Of a stretch of DNA of 64,000 bases, positions 45,130 to 55,602 are shown one piece after another. Under the pieces are notes generated by a model. It searched no databases and had not been told where the DNA came from. It worked only from the letters and a program-made list of their open reading frames with translations. The position numbers and the translations under genes are program-made. The stretch lies in assembly GCA_963422445.2 (NCBI GenBank), contig OY729512.2:682001-746000 (forward strand), given 5' to 3'. Source of the DNA: G963422445 sp963422445. GTDB taxonomy: Bacteria > Pseudomonadota > Alphaproteobacteria > Thalassobaculales > Thalassobaculaceae. Numbering within the stretch: position 1 is the stretch's first letter; every line of letters starts with the position of its first letter.

Positions 45130-45753
45130 CTATCGGTGGTCAGGCTGTTCGAACAGGTACGGGTCGACCCGGAATAGCGCGGGTTCAAGATCGACGCCAC
45201 GTTCGAAGCTGAGCAATGACACCGTCACTTCAACGCCACGGGCATCCCGAATACGCCAGCTCTTGAGCGCGAGCGGGCGATCAGCAAACAGAAAGCGGAT
45301 GGAGCCCTGATCAGGATCGTCCTTCATGGTCAGTGTGACGGCAATGGTGCCGGTCGCCCGCTCCAGCGCGACGATCTCATGGTCCGCTGTGAGGAGAATC
45401 TCGTCCTCCAACAGGATTCCGACGGGGGTCGAGTTGATTGGTAAACGGCTGATCTGCTCCAGTTCGTGATCGACATAGACCAGGAAAATGCCATCTGCGA
45501 CCAGCAGGATCGGTGACGGGTCATCGTATTCGAAGCGCAAGTGGCCCGGACGTGAAACATAAAGAGTGCCATAGGCATACGCGCCGTCACTCGAAGTCTG
45601 TAGCGTGCGCGACCGCAGCGTCGTGATGTCGTTCAGATAGGCCTCGATACGCCGGATGTCAGCACGGTCGTCGCCGTCGTCGAGAGGGACGGCGTCCGCT
45701 GACACGGTTGCCAAGCATGACAGCATAACAAGGGCGACTGCGAGATGTTTCAT
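45130..45753 (-). CDS. lolA: outer-membrane lipoprotein carrier LolA
   Basis: This 207-residue protein has a signal peptide (MKHLAVALVMLSCLATVSA) and the LolA fold. Motifs include IRRIEAYLNDITTLRSRTLQ, GTLYVSRPGHLRFEYDDPSP, ILLVADGIFLVYVDHELEQI and the C-terminal WRIRDARGVEVTVSL. LolA shuttles lipoproteins across the periplasm. It follows ftsK by 70 bases, the usual alphaproteobacterial order. Confidence 0.85.
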   Translation of the reverse strand: MKHLAVALVMLSCLATVSADAVPLDDGDDRADIRRIEAYLNDITTLRSRTLQTSSDGAYAYGTLYVSRPGHLRFEYDDPSPILLVADGIFLVYVDHELEQISRLPINSTPVGILLEDEILLTADHEIVALERATGTIAVTLTMKDDPDQGSIRFLFADRPLALKSWRIRDARGVEVTVSLLSFERGVDLEPALFRVDPYLFEQPDHR

Positions 45754-45823
45754 GACGATCCGGATTGATAGCGGATGATCTGCGCAACAGGAGTATGGCG
45801 CGGGCCCGGTCGGTATGGCGCGG

Positions 45824-48205
45824 TTATTGATCGGAATGGTCGTCCACTAGCACTTCGCGCTTGCCGACGTGGTTGGCTTTGCTGACCACACCTTCAGTTT
45901 CCATACGCTCAATGATCAACGCGGCCCTGTTGTAACCGATCTTGAACTGTCTCTGGATGAAACTCGTCGACGCCTTGCGCTCGCGTGCGACGATGGCAAC
46001 AGCTTGGTCATAAAGATCGTTACTGTCATCCGAACTGCCGCTGCCCAGCCCGAAAGCGCTGAACGGATCACCAACCTCGTCTTCTTCGGTGACTGTCTCA
46101 TCATATTCGGGTTGGCCCTGAGCACGAAGATGCCGGACGATTTCCTCGACCTCTCCATCCGAAACGAACGGCCCGTGAATGCGTGTAGTCCGGCCGCCCC
46201 CGGCCATGTGCAGCATGTCGCCCTGGCCGAGAAGCTGTTCTGCGCCCTGTTCACCGAGAATGGTCCGGCTGTCGATCTTGGACGTCACTTGGAAACTGAT
46301 CCGGGTCGGGAAGTTCGCCTTGATCGTGCCGGTGATGACATCGACCGACGGCCGCTGGGTGGCCATGATGACGTGGATCCCCGCCGCTCGTGCCATCTGG
46401 GCCAAGCGTTGGACTGCACCTTCAATATCCTTGCCAGCCACCAACATGAGATCCGCGACCTCGTCGATCACGACGACGATAAGCGGCAACGGTGACAGGT
46501 CGAGAACTTCGTCCTCGAATACCGGATTGCCGGTTTCGGAATCGAAACCGGTCTGAACCCGTCGTTTCACGACTTCGCCTCTCCCGCGGGCTTCGGCGAG
46601 CCGTACATTGTATCCATCGATGTTCCGGACCCCGAGTTTGGACATTGCGCGATAGCGGCTTTCCATTTCGCGTACCGTCCATTTCAGGGCCACGATAGCT
46701 TTCCGAGGGTCCGTAACGACGGGGCTGAGGAGATGGGGAATACCGTCATAAATCGACAGTTCGAGCATCTTCGGATCGATCATGATCATTCGGCATCGTT
46801 CGGGGGTCATGCGGTAGAGCAACGACAGGATCATGGTGTTGACGGCCACCGATTTGCCGGACCCCGTCGTGCCGGCGATGAGAAGATGCGGCATGGTTGC
46901 CAGATCAACCACGATCGGCGCACCGCTGATGTCCTTGCCCAGCGCAATCGGAAGTTTGGCGTTGGACTTCCTGTAGACATCGGCTTCGAAGATTTCCCGC
47001 AGCAGCACCATTTCACGGCAGCTGTTGGGTAATTCGATACCGATCACGTTGCGTCCGGGCACGACGGCGACCCTGACCGAAATTGCACTCATCGAACGCG
47101 CGATGTCGTCTGCGAGTCCGATCACCCTGGCCGACTTGAGGCCCGGTGCCGGTTCCAGTTCGTAGAGCGTGACGACTGGACCGCTCCGAATCTTGATGAT
47201 CTCACCCTGGATCTTGAAATCCTGCAACACGGCTTCCAGCATTCGGGCGTTGGCTGCGAGGGTGTCCTTGTCGGGGCCTGTGCCCACACCGGCCGTCGGG
47301 GCCGGTGCCAACAACAACAACGACGGCAGTTGGTAGTCACCCGATGGCTCATCCAGATCGAGAGAGGCTTGTGCCGGGGTTTTCTGCCGCACGGCGCGTT
47401 TGCGGCTCTCTTCTGCCTTGACGGCTGCAGTGTCCAGAGTGACAATTTCTACTGTGGATTGCGAGTCGTTGAAGACAGGCTCGACGCGCTGTCTCGCCGG
47501 CACCATGCTGCGCTTTGCGTAACATGTGGTTGTTCGAATCAAGTCGCCGGCATGCCGGATGCCGGTCGCGAGACCACGGCCGCCGGCAGCGGCAACGTGC
47601 CAGACACGGCTTGGCCGATAGCGCAGCAGGGACCGCCATTCGGACCAGCTTGCGCCGTGGCACCAGATGACCAGCAACAAACCGAAAGCGCCCACCGTGG
47701 CGCCGACAATGCCGAGATGCTGATTGATGTCCGCATGGATCCGGAGGACCGGATCGACCAGCAGCATTCCGACGGCGCCACCCGGTCCGGCCCGCAAAGG
47801 CCATGACTCGATCGGCGCTACGACAGCGAGCGCGAAGGTCAGTGCCAGTATCGCAATCGGCAGCACGGCGAGGCGGGACAAGAAGCGGTCAATACCGAGA
47901 TGTAGAAGGAATCGGAGCCCCCAGGCCGCCATGACGGTGACAAGAACAGCACTGGCGAGACCGATCGATTGCAGCAGAATATCCGAAATCCTGGCACCTG
48001 GAGGGCCAAGCAGGTTGCCGACAGATGTCGCGCCAGTCGTGCTGAGGGACGGGTCGGACGCGTCGTGGGTGAGAAGAGCAACAGCCAGGACAAAGGCGAA
48101 TGAGAGTACTGCCGCACCGATCAGTTCGGCGCCGCGCCTTTTGAGAAAGGTCACGGCATTCAGGGACCCGAGGGTTGCATCGTCCAGTTTTTCGCTTGCC
48201 GCCAT
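45824..48205 (-). CDS. ftsK: DNA translocase FtsK
   Basis: This 793-residue FtsK/SpoIIIE protein has four membrane helices within residues 30-190. A short linker carries SQSTVEIVTLDTAAVKAEES and ASLDLDEPSGDYQLPSLLLL. The motor has Walker A IAGTTGSGKSVAVNTMILSL, Walker B PLIVVVIDEVADLMLV and IHVIMATQRPSVDVITGTIK. A C-terminal gamma domain (STSFIQRQFKIGYNRAALII) binds KOPS sequences. It couples chromosome segregation to septation. It sits between dapC and lolA on the same strand. Confidence 0.95.
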   Translation of the reverse strand: MAASEKLDDATLGSLNAVTFLKRRGAELIGAAVLSFAFVLAVALLTHDASDPSLSTTGATSVGNLLGPPGARISDILLQSIGLASAVLVTVMAAWGLRFLLHLGIDRFLSRLAVLPIAILALTFALAVVAPIESWPLRAGPGGAVGMLLVDPVLRIHADINQHLGIVGATVGAFGLLLVIWCHGASWSEWRSLLRYRPSRVWHVAAAGGRGLATGIRHAGDLIRTTTCYAKRSMVPARQRVEPVFNDSQSTVEIVTLDTAAVKAEESRKRAVRQKTPAQASLDLDEPSGDYQLPSLLLLAPAPTAGVGTGPDKDTLAANARMLEAVLQDFKIQGEIIKIRSGPVVTLYELEPAPGLKSARVIGLADDIARSMSAISVRVAVVPGRNVIGIELPNSCREMVLLREIFEADVYRKSNAKLPIALGKDISGAPIVVDLATMPHLLIAGTTGSGKSVAVNTMILSLLYRMTPERCRMIMIDPKMLELSIYDGIPHLLSPVVTDPRKAIVALKWTVREMESRYRAMSKLGVRNIDGYNVRLAEARGRGEVVKRRVQTGFDSETGNPVFEDEVLDLSPLPLIVVVIDEVADLMLVAGKDIEGAVQRLAQMARAAGIHVIMATQRPSVDVITGTIKANFPTRISFQVTSKIDSRTILGEQGAEQLLGQGDMLHMAGGGRTTRIHGPFVSDGEVEEIVRHLRAQGQPEYDETVTEEDEVGDPFSAFGLGSGSSDDSNDLYDQAVAIVARERKASTSFIQRQFKIGYNRAALIIERMETEGVVSKANHVGKREVLVDDHSDQ

Positions 48206-48244
48206 GGTTCGTATCCCGTTTGAAATCGTGTTCGGCAGCCCGAA

Positions 48245-49444
48245 TCACTTGCCATAAAGCGTTTCGGCGAGCCGTGTCAGGCCGCGTTCGATTGTTTCGG
48301 CATCGTAAACCAGTGCAACCCGAAGATAGGGATCGCCAGGATTTCGTCCATCCGGACCGGTTCGCGCCATCAATGATCCTGGAAGTGTCTTGATTGCAGC
48401 CTGCCGCCATAATGTCCGGGCCGCAGCCATGCCGTCGCCGACATCAAGCCACAGGAAGAATCCGCCCTCCGGGATGTGAATATCGGTCCGCGGCGCCAGA
48501 ATGCGGGCAGCCAGGCGGATGTTCTCCGTATAATAGGCTCGGGTTTCCGTCACATGAGCATCATCGTTCCAGAGAGCTGTCGAGGCATGCAGAACCGGTA
48601 GTGGAAGCGGTGCGCCACCAAATGTCACGAATTGACCGTACCGTTCGATGAGTCTCGGGTCGCCGGCCAGGAAGCCCGATCTCAGCCCCGGCGCGCTCGA
48701 GCGTTTTGACAGGGAATTGAACGAGATAACGTTCTCCAGGCTCCCGTCAAGCGCCGCGCAGGCCTCAAGGCCTCCTGCTGGCGGCGTGCCGCGATAGATT
48801 TCGCAATAGCATTCGTCGAGAGCGACAAAGAAATCATGCTTGCGGGCCAGTCCGATGAGGCGTTTAAGATAGTCGAAGCTGGCCGTCGTCCCCTGCGGAT
48901 TGGCTGGGGTGCAAAGATAGAACAGCGCCGTGCGGTCGAGCAGATCCTCAGACAGGTCGTCGAGGACGGGAAGAAAATCATGCTCTGCATGGGCCGGCAG
49001 ATAAACTGCTTCGCCGCCGCCGACTGTCGCGGCGCCTTGATAGACGTGATAGAACGGGTTCGGCATCAGCACGGCCGGCCGTTGGCCGGCTTTCTCCGGC
49101 GGCGTGCACAGGAAGCCGGCCTGATACAGCGGTTCGCGTGTTCCGGGGACCGGGATGATGTTCTCGTCGGCATCGACAAGGCCGTGCGGCAGATTGTAGC
49201 GCCGCTCCAGCCATTGTTTCGCGGCTTGCCGAAAGGCCTCGTCGCCATTCGGTGGCGGATACCGGTTCCACAGATCATGATGGGCGTTGATGGTCGCGGC
49301 GAGCAGTGGCGGCGGGTCTTTTCTGGGTTCGCCGATCGACAGCAGAATCGGCGGTTCGTTCGGACATGGCGTGATGTCGGCCAGAACTTCGTTCAAGCGT
49401 GCAAAGGTATAGTGCTCGAAAGGCGCCAGATTCGGATTCAGCAT
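48245..49444 (-). CDS. dapC: succinyldiaminopimelate transaminase
   Basis: This 399-residue class I aminotransferase starts MLNPNLAPFEHYTFARLNEV. The PLP Lys is in SFNSLSKRSSAPGLRSGFLA, the spacing of DapC, with YLCTPANPQGTTASFDYLKR and FVALDECYCEIYRGTPPAG. DapC makes N-succinyl-LL-diaminopimelate for lysine and peptidoglycan. The start at 49444 leaves only about 55 bases before an IS5 element, so the native promoter region has probably been cut away. Confidence 0.85.
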   Translation of the reverse strand: MLNPNLAPFEHYTFARLNEVLADITPCPNEPPILLSIGEPRKDPPPLLAATINAHHDLWNRYPPPNGDEAFRQAAKQWLERRYNLPHGLVDADENIIPVPGTREPLYQAGFLCTPPEKAGQRPAVLMPNPFYHVYQGAATVGGGEAVYLPAHAEHDFLPVLDDLSEDLLDRTALFYLCTPANPQGTTASFDYLKRLIGLARKHDFFVALDECYCEIYRGTPPAGGLEACAALDGSLENVISFNSLSKRSSAPGLRSGFLAGDPRLIERYGQFVTFGGAPLPLPVLHASTALWNDDAHVTETRAYYTENIRLAARILAPRTDIHIPEGGFFLWLDVGDGMAAARTLWRQAAIKTLPGSLMARTGPDGRNPGDPYLRVALVYDAETIERGLTRLAETLYGK

Positions 49445-49497
49445 GACCTTCGTCTTGTTCGGATACTCCGACCTTACCCATAATTCAGGATCTGTTC

Positions 49498-50390
49498 TCT
49501 TAGAGCCTGACCTAAAACTGGTTGGGTGGTCTCGCATGGTGTTCTTCATGGGTGGACAACCACCCCATGGGGGCACATCATGCCCTGGAACGAGACCACC
49601 CGGAAGCAGTATAGCCGTAAGATGGAGCGTTACGAAAGCGATTTGACCGATGCCGGGTGGACCTTGCCGGACCCGCTTCTTCCACCGTCGCGCCGGCTTG
49701 GTCGTCCCCGTCAAGTGGACCTGCGCGACGTGGTGAACGTAATCGCCTGCATGCTCTGGACAGGGTGCAGTTGGCGGTCATTACCGAAGGATTGTCAGGC
49801 GTTTACGACGGTTCAGACCTATTTCTACGCGTGGTCCCGGTCGGGGGTCCTGGAGCAGGTTTACGCCCGCTTTACGACGCTTGAGCGGCTCCGGTTGGGG
49901 CTTAGTGCGGACCCGAGCGCGGCCATCATCGACAGTCAGAGCGTGACGACGGTCGAAGCGCGCAGCGAGGAATGCGGTGACGATGCCGGCAAGGTAACAC
50001 TTGCGGCCCAGGTCCATCCGGCGCATATCCAGGACCGGGATGGTGCGCGTCCCTTGTTGCTGGCGGTGCAGGCCGGTCAGAACACGGTGCAGATCGTGTT
50101 TGCCGACGGCGCCTGTGGCGGCGACAAGCTGGTAGGCGCGCTCAAGGAAGCGAATTGCTCGATCACTGTGGAGGTCACCGGAAAATCCAGGGACGCCAAG
50201 GGATTCGTCGTCATGTCCCGGCGCTGGGTGGTCGAACGCAACTTCGGATGGCTGCGCCGCTTTCGGCGCCTCTTCAGAGACTTCGAGCGATCCATCGCCA
50301 GCGCCCTCGCCTGGCTCCTGCTGGTTCTGAGCCGTGTTCTCATGCGCCGCCTCGGACGCATGCAAGTCACTGTCACTAATTGATATCATT
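49498..50390 (+). mobile_element. IS5-family element, right end not found
   Basis: The left end begins near 49502 after TTA (GAGCCTGACCTAAAACTGG). The complementary right-hand repeat is absent after the transposase, so the right end is lost or too diverged to see. It sits next to the 5' end of dapC. Confidence 0.6.
49580..50383 (+). pseudogene. IS5-family transposase with small internal deletion
   Basis: The frame starts MPWNETTRKQYSRKMERYES and carries the usual VVNVIACMLWTGCSWRSLPK and AAIIDSQSVTTVEARSEECG, the first Asp. It then goes directly to DDAGKVTLAAQVHPAHIQDR. Family members have a further 16 or so residues here (a GRKRH-type segment). The remainder, IVFADGACGGDKLVGALKEA and RRWVVERNFGWLRRFRRLFR, is normal. 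The in-frame loss and missing right end suggest an inactive copy. Confidence 0.65.
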
Positions 50391-50623
50391 ATGAGTCAGA
50401 TACTTATACATGACGAACGATTATACGGTAAGCTTAATGTAATTTCGCAAGAAGATTTCGCGCGTTCCGGAAAATGCGATCCGGCGCCAGCCAAATCGCC
50501 GCATCGGCCTGACGACGCTGTCCGCAGATTCTGTCACCGCTGCCTCCGGGGTCCGGCAAGCGTCCATCCGGCCGTGATCCGGTGTGGTGCGAGTGGTGCT
50601 CGGGTTGCAATGAAACTCCGGCG

Positions 50624-52366
50624 CTAATGCGACTCACGCAAGACCGGCGTACCGCTTCGGCCGACGAGAAAATCGAGATCGGCACCCTTGTCGGCCTGAT
50701 TGACATGTTCGACGAAGATCTTGGTGTACCCCCGATCATAGGGCGATTCGAACCCGTTCCAGGCGCGTTTGCGCCGTTCCAGTTCGTAGTTGGCGATGTC
50801 GAGGGTCAACCGGCGGTTCGGCACGTCGAGTTCGATCATGTCGCCGTTCTGCACGAAGGCAAGTGGTCCGCCGGCAGCCGCCTCGGGCGCCGTGTGCAGC
50901 ACGACGGTGCCGTAGGCGGTCCCGCTCATGCGGGCATCGGAAATCCGGACCATGTCGGTGATACCTTTTTTGAGAATCTTGGACGGCAGGCCCATGTTTC
51001 CGACTTCCGCCATGCCGGGATAGCCTTTGGGGCCGCAGTATTTGAGGACCATGACGCAGGTTTCGTCGATGTCGAGATTCGGGTCGTCGACACGGGCGTG
51101 ATAGTCCTCGATGTCATCGAAAACGACCGCGCGACCGCGATGCACCATGAGTTCGGGGGAGGCTGCCGACGGTTTGATGATGGCACCGTCGGGCGCGAGA
51201 TTGCCACGCAGGACGGCGAGCCCGCCATTCGGCTTGTAGGGTTCGGAGAGCGGGAAGATGACATCGCGGTTATGGCACTCCGCGTCTCCGCAATTCTCCC
51301 AGATGGTGTTGCCGTTCGCGGTCATGGCGTCCTTGTGGATGTAATCGCCGAGTTCGCGAATGACGGCTGGCAGGCCGCCAGCGTAAAAGAAGTCCTCCAT
51401 CAGATATTCACCCGATGGCATCAGATTGACCAGGCATGGGACGGCCTGGCCAAGCCGGTCCCAGTCATCAAGCGTGATATTGATTCCCATGCGGCCGGCG
51501 ATCGCCAGCAAATGGATGACGGCATTGGTCGACCCGCCGATGGCGCCGTTGACGATTATCGCGTTCTCGAAATTCTCGCGTTTCAGCAGCTTTGACATGG
51601 TGATATCGCCGCGCACCATATCGACGATCCTGCGCCCGGCCATCTGCGCCAAAACATAGCGACGTGAATCGACTGCCGGGATCGCGGCATTGGCATGCAA
51701 TGCGATACCGATGGATTCGGCCATGCTGGCCATGGTCGAGGCCGTGCCCATAGTCATGCAATGCCCCGCCGACCGGGCGTTGTCCTGTTCGGCCGACATG
51801 AAATCTTCGAGCGTCATCTCGCCGGCCTTGACCATTTCGGAGAATTTCCAGACATGGGTGCCGGAGCCGATGAGCTGTCCCTTGTAATGGCCGTTCAGCA
51901 TGGGGCCGCCGGAGACTACAATGGTCGGCAGGTCGCATGAGGCGGCGCCCATCATCAGGGCCGGGGTGGTCTTGTCGCACCCGACCAACAGCACCACGCC
52001 ATCCATTGGCAGGCCGCGGATAGACTCCTCGACATCCATCGAGGCCAGATTGCGGTAGAGCATGGCGGTCGGCCGGAGCTGACTCTCGGAATTCGAGAAT
52101 ACCGGGAATTCGACCGGAGTGCCGCCGGCCTCGTAGACGCCGCGTTTGACGCGTTCAGCGATATCGCGGAAATGCGCATTGCAGGGGTTGAATTCGGACC
52201 AGGTGTTGCAGATTCCGATCACGGGCCGGCCATCGAACTGGTCGGCCGGCATGCCGCGGTTTTTCATCCAGGATCGATGCGCATAGCCGTCCTTGTCCGG
52301 TTTGCCGTACCACTGGGAGGATCGGCGCTGGCCTTTTCGCGGGTCACGGGCGTTGTCGTCGGGCAT
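50624..52366 (-). CDS. IlvD/Edd family sugar-acid dehydratase
   Basis: This 580-residue iron-sulfur dehydratase has VIGICNTWSEFNPCNAHFRD, then VVLLVGCDKTTPALMMGAAS with the first cluster Cys, and ARSAGHCMTMGTASTMASMA with the second. VNGAIGGSTNAVIHLLAIAG, YCGPKGYPGMAEVGNMGLP and RISDARMSGTAYGTVVLHTA complete the family signature. It resembles L-arabinonate/D-xylonate-type dehydratases more than IlvD or Edd. GGAGG precedes the ATG at 52366. It is monocistronic here, so the sugar acid is unassigned. Confidence 0.85.
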   Translation of the reverse strand: MPDDNARDPRKGQRRSSQWYGKPDKDGYAHRSWMKNRGMPADQFDGRPVIGICNTWSEFNPCNAHFRDIAERVKRGVYEAGGTPVEFPVFSNSESQLRPTAMLYRNLASMDVEESIRGLPMDGVVLLVGCDKTTPALMMGAASCDLPTIVVSGGPMLNGHYKGQLIGSGTHVWKFSEMVKAGEMTLEDFMSAEQDNARSAGHCMTMGTASTMASMAESIGIALHANAAIPAVDSRRYVLAQMAGRRIVDMVRGDITMSKLLKRENFENAIIVNGAIGGSTNAVIHLLAIAGRMGINITLDDWDRLGQAVPCLVNLMPSGEYLMEDFFYAGGLPAVIRELGDYIHKDAMTANGNTIWENCGDAECHNRDVIFPLSEPYKPNGGLAVLRGNLAPDGAIIKPSAASPELMVHRGRAVVFDDIEDYHARVDDPNLDIDETCVMVLKYCGPKGYPGMAEVGNMGLPSKILKKGITDMVRISDARMSGTAYGTVVLHTAPEAAAGGPLAFVQNGDMIELDVPNRRLTLDIANYELERRKRAWNGFESPYDRGYTKIFVEHVNQADKGADLDFLVGRSGTPVLRESH

Positions 52367-53191
52367 CGGGGCCTCCGGGATTTTCGCAAAGCGGCTGGAC
52401 CGGGGCAGGCCAGCCACTTTGCGATTGTGCGTTCATGCCTGCGCGGGCGCAAGGGCGTTGGGCGATCGGTGCCGGTCCCGTGCTGGTCGAAGCTGCAACG
52501 TGCCGGCAATCGAGGTGGTGTTAGCATGACACCGGGGTGCGCAGGTTCGGTGCCGAGTACGGATCGGTCGGGACATGCGGCATCCGATCATGTCTGTCTG
52601 CCGGGTTGCGAGTTGCAAAATTAGAATTTTCACTGCAAATCAAAAGGGTAGATACTCCCATTCCGTTACAGATGCAGCATACCAGACTGAATTGAAGCTT
52701 GATACGCACACAGTCTGGACGGAGGGTTGGTTCGTCCTCAGCTTCAGTATCGACAACACGGACTTTCTGCTGGCGTTGGGAGTCTATGTTGATACTGATC
52801 GGGTGGAATTGGCGCTTTCTTTCTGGAACCAGGATCTCTCGGAGGATCATACGACCGGATACAACTTCGGCGATGACTGATCACAGAAGCGCGACAAAGA
52901 ACAACGGGCTTGGAGAAAAAAGCGCATCGCACCAATTCCGGACGATGGGAGTATCGACCTTAACCCCGCTTCACAAGGCGGCTGCAGATGCTCTGACGCC
53001 GTAAGCATGTGCCTTTGAGATAATCACTTGTCGCCCGGTATCTAGCTGGCGTTCAGATCGAGGGACTTGCGTTCCCTGTTTCTGAATGTCGGTTAGATGG
53101 CCGCAGGTTGGCGGATGCGTGGTGCCATCGCCAATTGCAATTGGATGGACCGGATCGTCGGTTCGACACCGGAACCCACATTTCGTTTGGC
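52367..53191. other. 825-base gap with one possible small gene
   Basis: Apart from the weak small frame at 52575-52880, nothing recognisable is present between the dehydratase and the IS1595 relic. The stretch near 52610-52700 is noticeably richer in A and T than the surroundings. Confidence 0.4.
52575..52880 (+). CDS. hypothetical protein, 101 residues
   Basis: The C-terminal two thirds look protein-like: LKLDTHTVWTEGWFVLSFSI, DNTDFLLALGVYVDTDRVEL and ALSFWNQDLSEDHTT. They suggest a beta-rich fold with a Trp- and Asp-rich tail. I recognise no family, and no clear ribosome-binding site precedes the ATG at 52575. Base composition is less GC-rich than the neighbours. It could be a transferred small gene or a relic. 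Confidence 0.3.
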   Translation: MRHPIMSVCRVASCKIRIFTANQKGRYSHSVTDAAYQTELKLDTHTVWTEGWFVLSFSIDNTDFLLALGVYVDTDRVELALSFWNQDLSEDHTTGYNFGDD

Positions 53192-54005
53192 TCAATTCGT
53201 GACTCGTAGGCGCGGTTTAACCATCGCCGCCTCGAGGCATGCTCTGGGCGATGGCCGATCGCCGGGTTCGATGAGATGGAACCACCTCAGATAGCTGTCC
53301 AAGTCCTTGGTGGGATGCCGCGGAAGCCGCGCAGGACGCCCTTGATCTGGCTGTGGCGGCTATTGACCGTCTGGATGGGCCGCGCGCCCCGGACCCGTTG
53401 GCTGGCAGAAGCGGTGATGCTCTCGTGCGGGATGTCGAGCGCCGCCGCAACGGGCGGATAGCAGCGGTTGGCGTCGGAGACGAGCAGCGCATCCGGTGCG
53501 ACGACCGGCTCCAACCCCTCCTTCACGCTGTCTGCGTTGAGGGCGGGCAGGGTATGGCTGAGGGTCTCGCCCGCACGGTCGGCGGCGACCAGGATCGGCC
53601 CCGGCTCGGGCGCGAGCCGGGTTTGCGGGCCGTCCCGCCGAGCCGGCGCGGCGGGCGGTCCAGCTTCCGCTCCCCCTTGCGGCTCTCGAGAACGACGGTC
53701 TCGTCAGCCTCCCGGATCGTCTCGCCGGTGCCAGGCGAGGCGCCAAAGGCCAGCCAGCGCTCCTTGTGGTGCAGGCCCGACAGCGCTGTGCCGGTCAGCG
53801 CACCGAACGTCTTTACCACAGGCCTTGCACCGGACACGGCGAAGACCGCGCACTGTGCCCCGCGACACCGCCCCGCCGGCGCCGCAATGCCGACAGCACC
53901 GCCATGCGCTGCGCCGTCTCAACTCATCGACACGAGAGACCCAATCCCGAAACCCTCGTGATCCATCTGTCTGACCGCCAAGGCGAATCGGGCGAGTTTC
54001 TATCA
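53192..54005 (-). pseudogene. IS1595-family transposase, broken
   Basis: Reading right to left, pieces in different frames give CRHCGAGGAVSRGTVRGLRR (zinc ribbon), TFGALTGTALSGLHHKERWL, then GETIREADETVVLESRKGER with the first Asp. VSDANRCYPPVAAALDIPHE with the second Asp, VNSRHSQIKGVLRGFRG and YLRWFHLIEPGDRPSPRACL complete it. GETIRE passes directly into ADETVVL, so about 30 residues are deleted, and several frameshifts are present. It differs from the IS1595 transposase at 17775. Confidence 0.7.
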
Positions 54006-54060
54006 CGATGACTACGATTCACGAATTGAGCCTTGCGTTTTGTCTCTTGATGGGCAAAAG

Positions 54061-55188
54061 TCATTCCGGTCCTAGGGTAACGTTTCCGAGACAGATCCCG
54101 GGCGACGACCTGTCGTCAGGTCTTGCACTTCGCCAAGCATGAAACAACCAGACGGCGATCAAAAAGGTCGATACCGCGCCCGCCTGGTGGGCAGCTGCCA
54201 GATCGATCGGCACCGCCGCCAGAAGGGTCGCAATTCCCAGCACTGCCTGAACGAGCACGGCGACCATCAGAAAATCGACTGGCAGTCTGGCCGCTGTCGG
54301 CAGTGCGGAACGAACAACACAACACCACAACGACGAGACGGCCAGAACCGTCAACAAAGCCAGGATCCGGTGATGCAGTTGAACGGCGACCGGATTTTCG
54401 AGCGTGTTCGACCAGAACGGTCTCTCGGAAAGGTAATCCGGAGGGACAATATGGCCGCTCATCAGCGGGAATGTGTTGTGGATCAGTCCGGCATCGAGGC
54501 CGGCGACAAGCGCGCCAGTGATAATTGTCAAGCTGATCGTCGCCAGGGCCAGTCCGGCAAGGCGATACAGGGCCGGGGGCACCGTCCAGGCAGCATGGGA
54601 TCCAACCAGATCGAGGCCGGTCCAGAACAGCAGGCCGAGAATTGCGAATGCCAGGACAAGATGTACGGCAAGCCGATAATGACTGACGGCCGGGGTGCCG
54701 ACCAGGCCGCTCTGGACCATCCACCAGCCGATGCCGCCCTGAATCGTCCCGAGAATAAAGAGCGCCACGAGGCATCGTCTCAGTCTGCCCGGAACCATGC
54801 GCCGCAGCAGAAACCACAGGAATGGCACGACAAAAGCCAGGCCGATCAGACGTCCCCAAAGCCGGTGGACATACTCCCACCAGAAGATCCGGCGAAAATC
54901 GTCGATGCTCATCCAGCTGTTGAGGAAGAGGAACTCCGGTGATTTCTGGTAAAGCCCGTAGACGTGGGCCCACTGCTCCTGAGACAACGGTGGAAGCCAG
55001 CCGATCAGCGGTCGCCATTCGACCATCGAAAGACCGGAACCAGTCAGTCGCGTGACCCCCCCGACAAGGATCATGGCCGCAACCATGGCAACCAGCACAA
55101 ACAGCCACACCGCGATTGCACGATCGGAACGGACAGGTGAAACAATACCGGACAACAACACCTCCAGGCCAGAGTGGCGAGCAAACAT
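54061..55188 (-). CDS. ctaA: heme A synthase (COX15/CtaA)
   Basis: This membrane protein of about 375 residues has eight predicted helices. It carries EYVHRLWGRLIGLAFVVPFL, MVQSGLVGTPAVSHYRLAVH, GALVAGLDAGLIHNTFPLMS and ENPVAVQLHHRILALLTVLA, with the conserved His ligands of CtaA. It converts heme O to heme A for aa3-type oxidases. I take the ATG at 55188; upstream in-frame starts add residues outside the family's usual length. Confidence 0.88.
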   Translation of the reverse strand: MFARHSGLEVLLSGIVSPVRSDRAIAVWLFVLVAMVAAMILVGGVTRLTGSGLSMVEWRPLIGWLPPLSQEQWAHVYGLYQKSPEFLFLNSWMSIDDFRRIFWWEYVHRLWGRLIGLAFVVPFLWFLLRRMVPGRLRRCLVALFILGTIQGGIGWWMVQSGLVGTPAVSHYRLAVHLVLAFAILGLLFWTGLDLVGSHAAWTVPPALYRLAGLALATISLTIITGALVAGLDAGLIHNTFPLMSGHIVPPDYLSERPFWSNTLENPVAVQLHHRILALLTVLAVSSLWCCVVRSALPTAARLPVDFLMVAVLVQAVLGIATLLAAVPIDLAAAHQAGAVSTFLIAVWLFHAWRSARPDDRSSPGICLGNVTLGPE

Positions 55189-55602
55189 GACGGTGCCGCT
55201 GTGTCGGGTCAACGGGATCAAATCATGGTGATCGGCAATGCGGGTGTGATCCCCGACAGTCATACAGTGCCTGCAAAAGGGGTGGTTGTCTGCAACAGGT
55301 TTCCGCGGCGCGCTGACGGATGCGCGCCGCCATTCTCGCCGCCGCGGATCAGATCCGTAACCACTCTCGGGCAAGAAAACCCAATGATGCAGGTCTTCGG
55401 TTTCTCACGGTGCCGGTTGAACCCGCCCACCAGCCCCTGGCAGCGGACCGTACCGGATGGCGGGCCGGCAGCATACCGCGCCGTCGACAGGGTTGGGGCA
55501 TTGATCCTGTTGCCCGGATTCGGTGGCCGCGACGACGGTCAGGCCGCCCGCCGGTGCAAATGTCAGAAGTCGGACGCATCCCCCTTCGCTGTCTGATATC
55601 AT

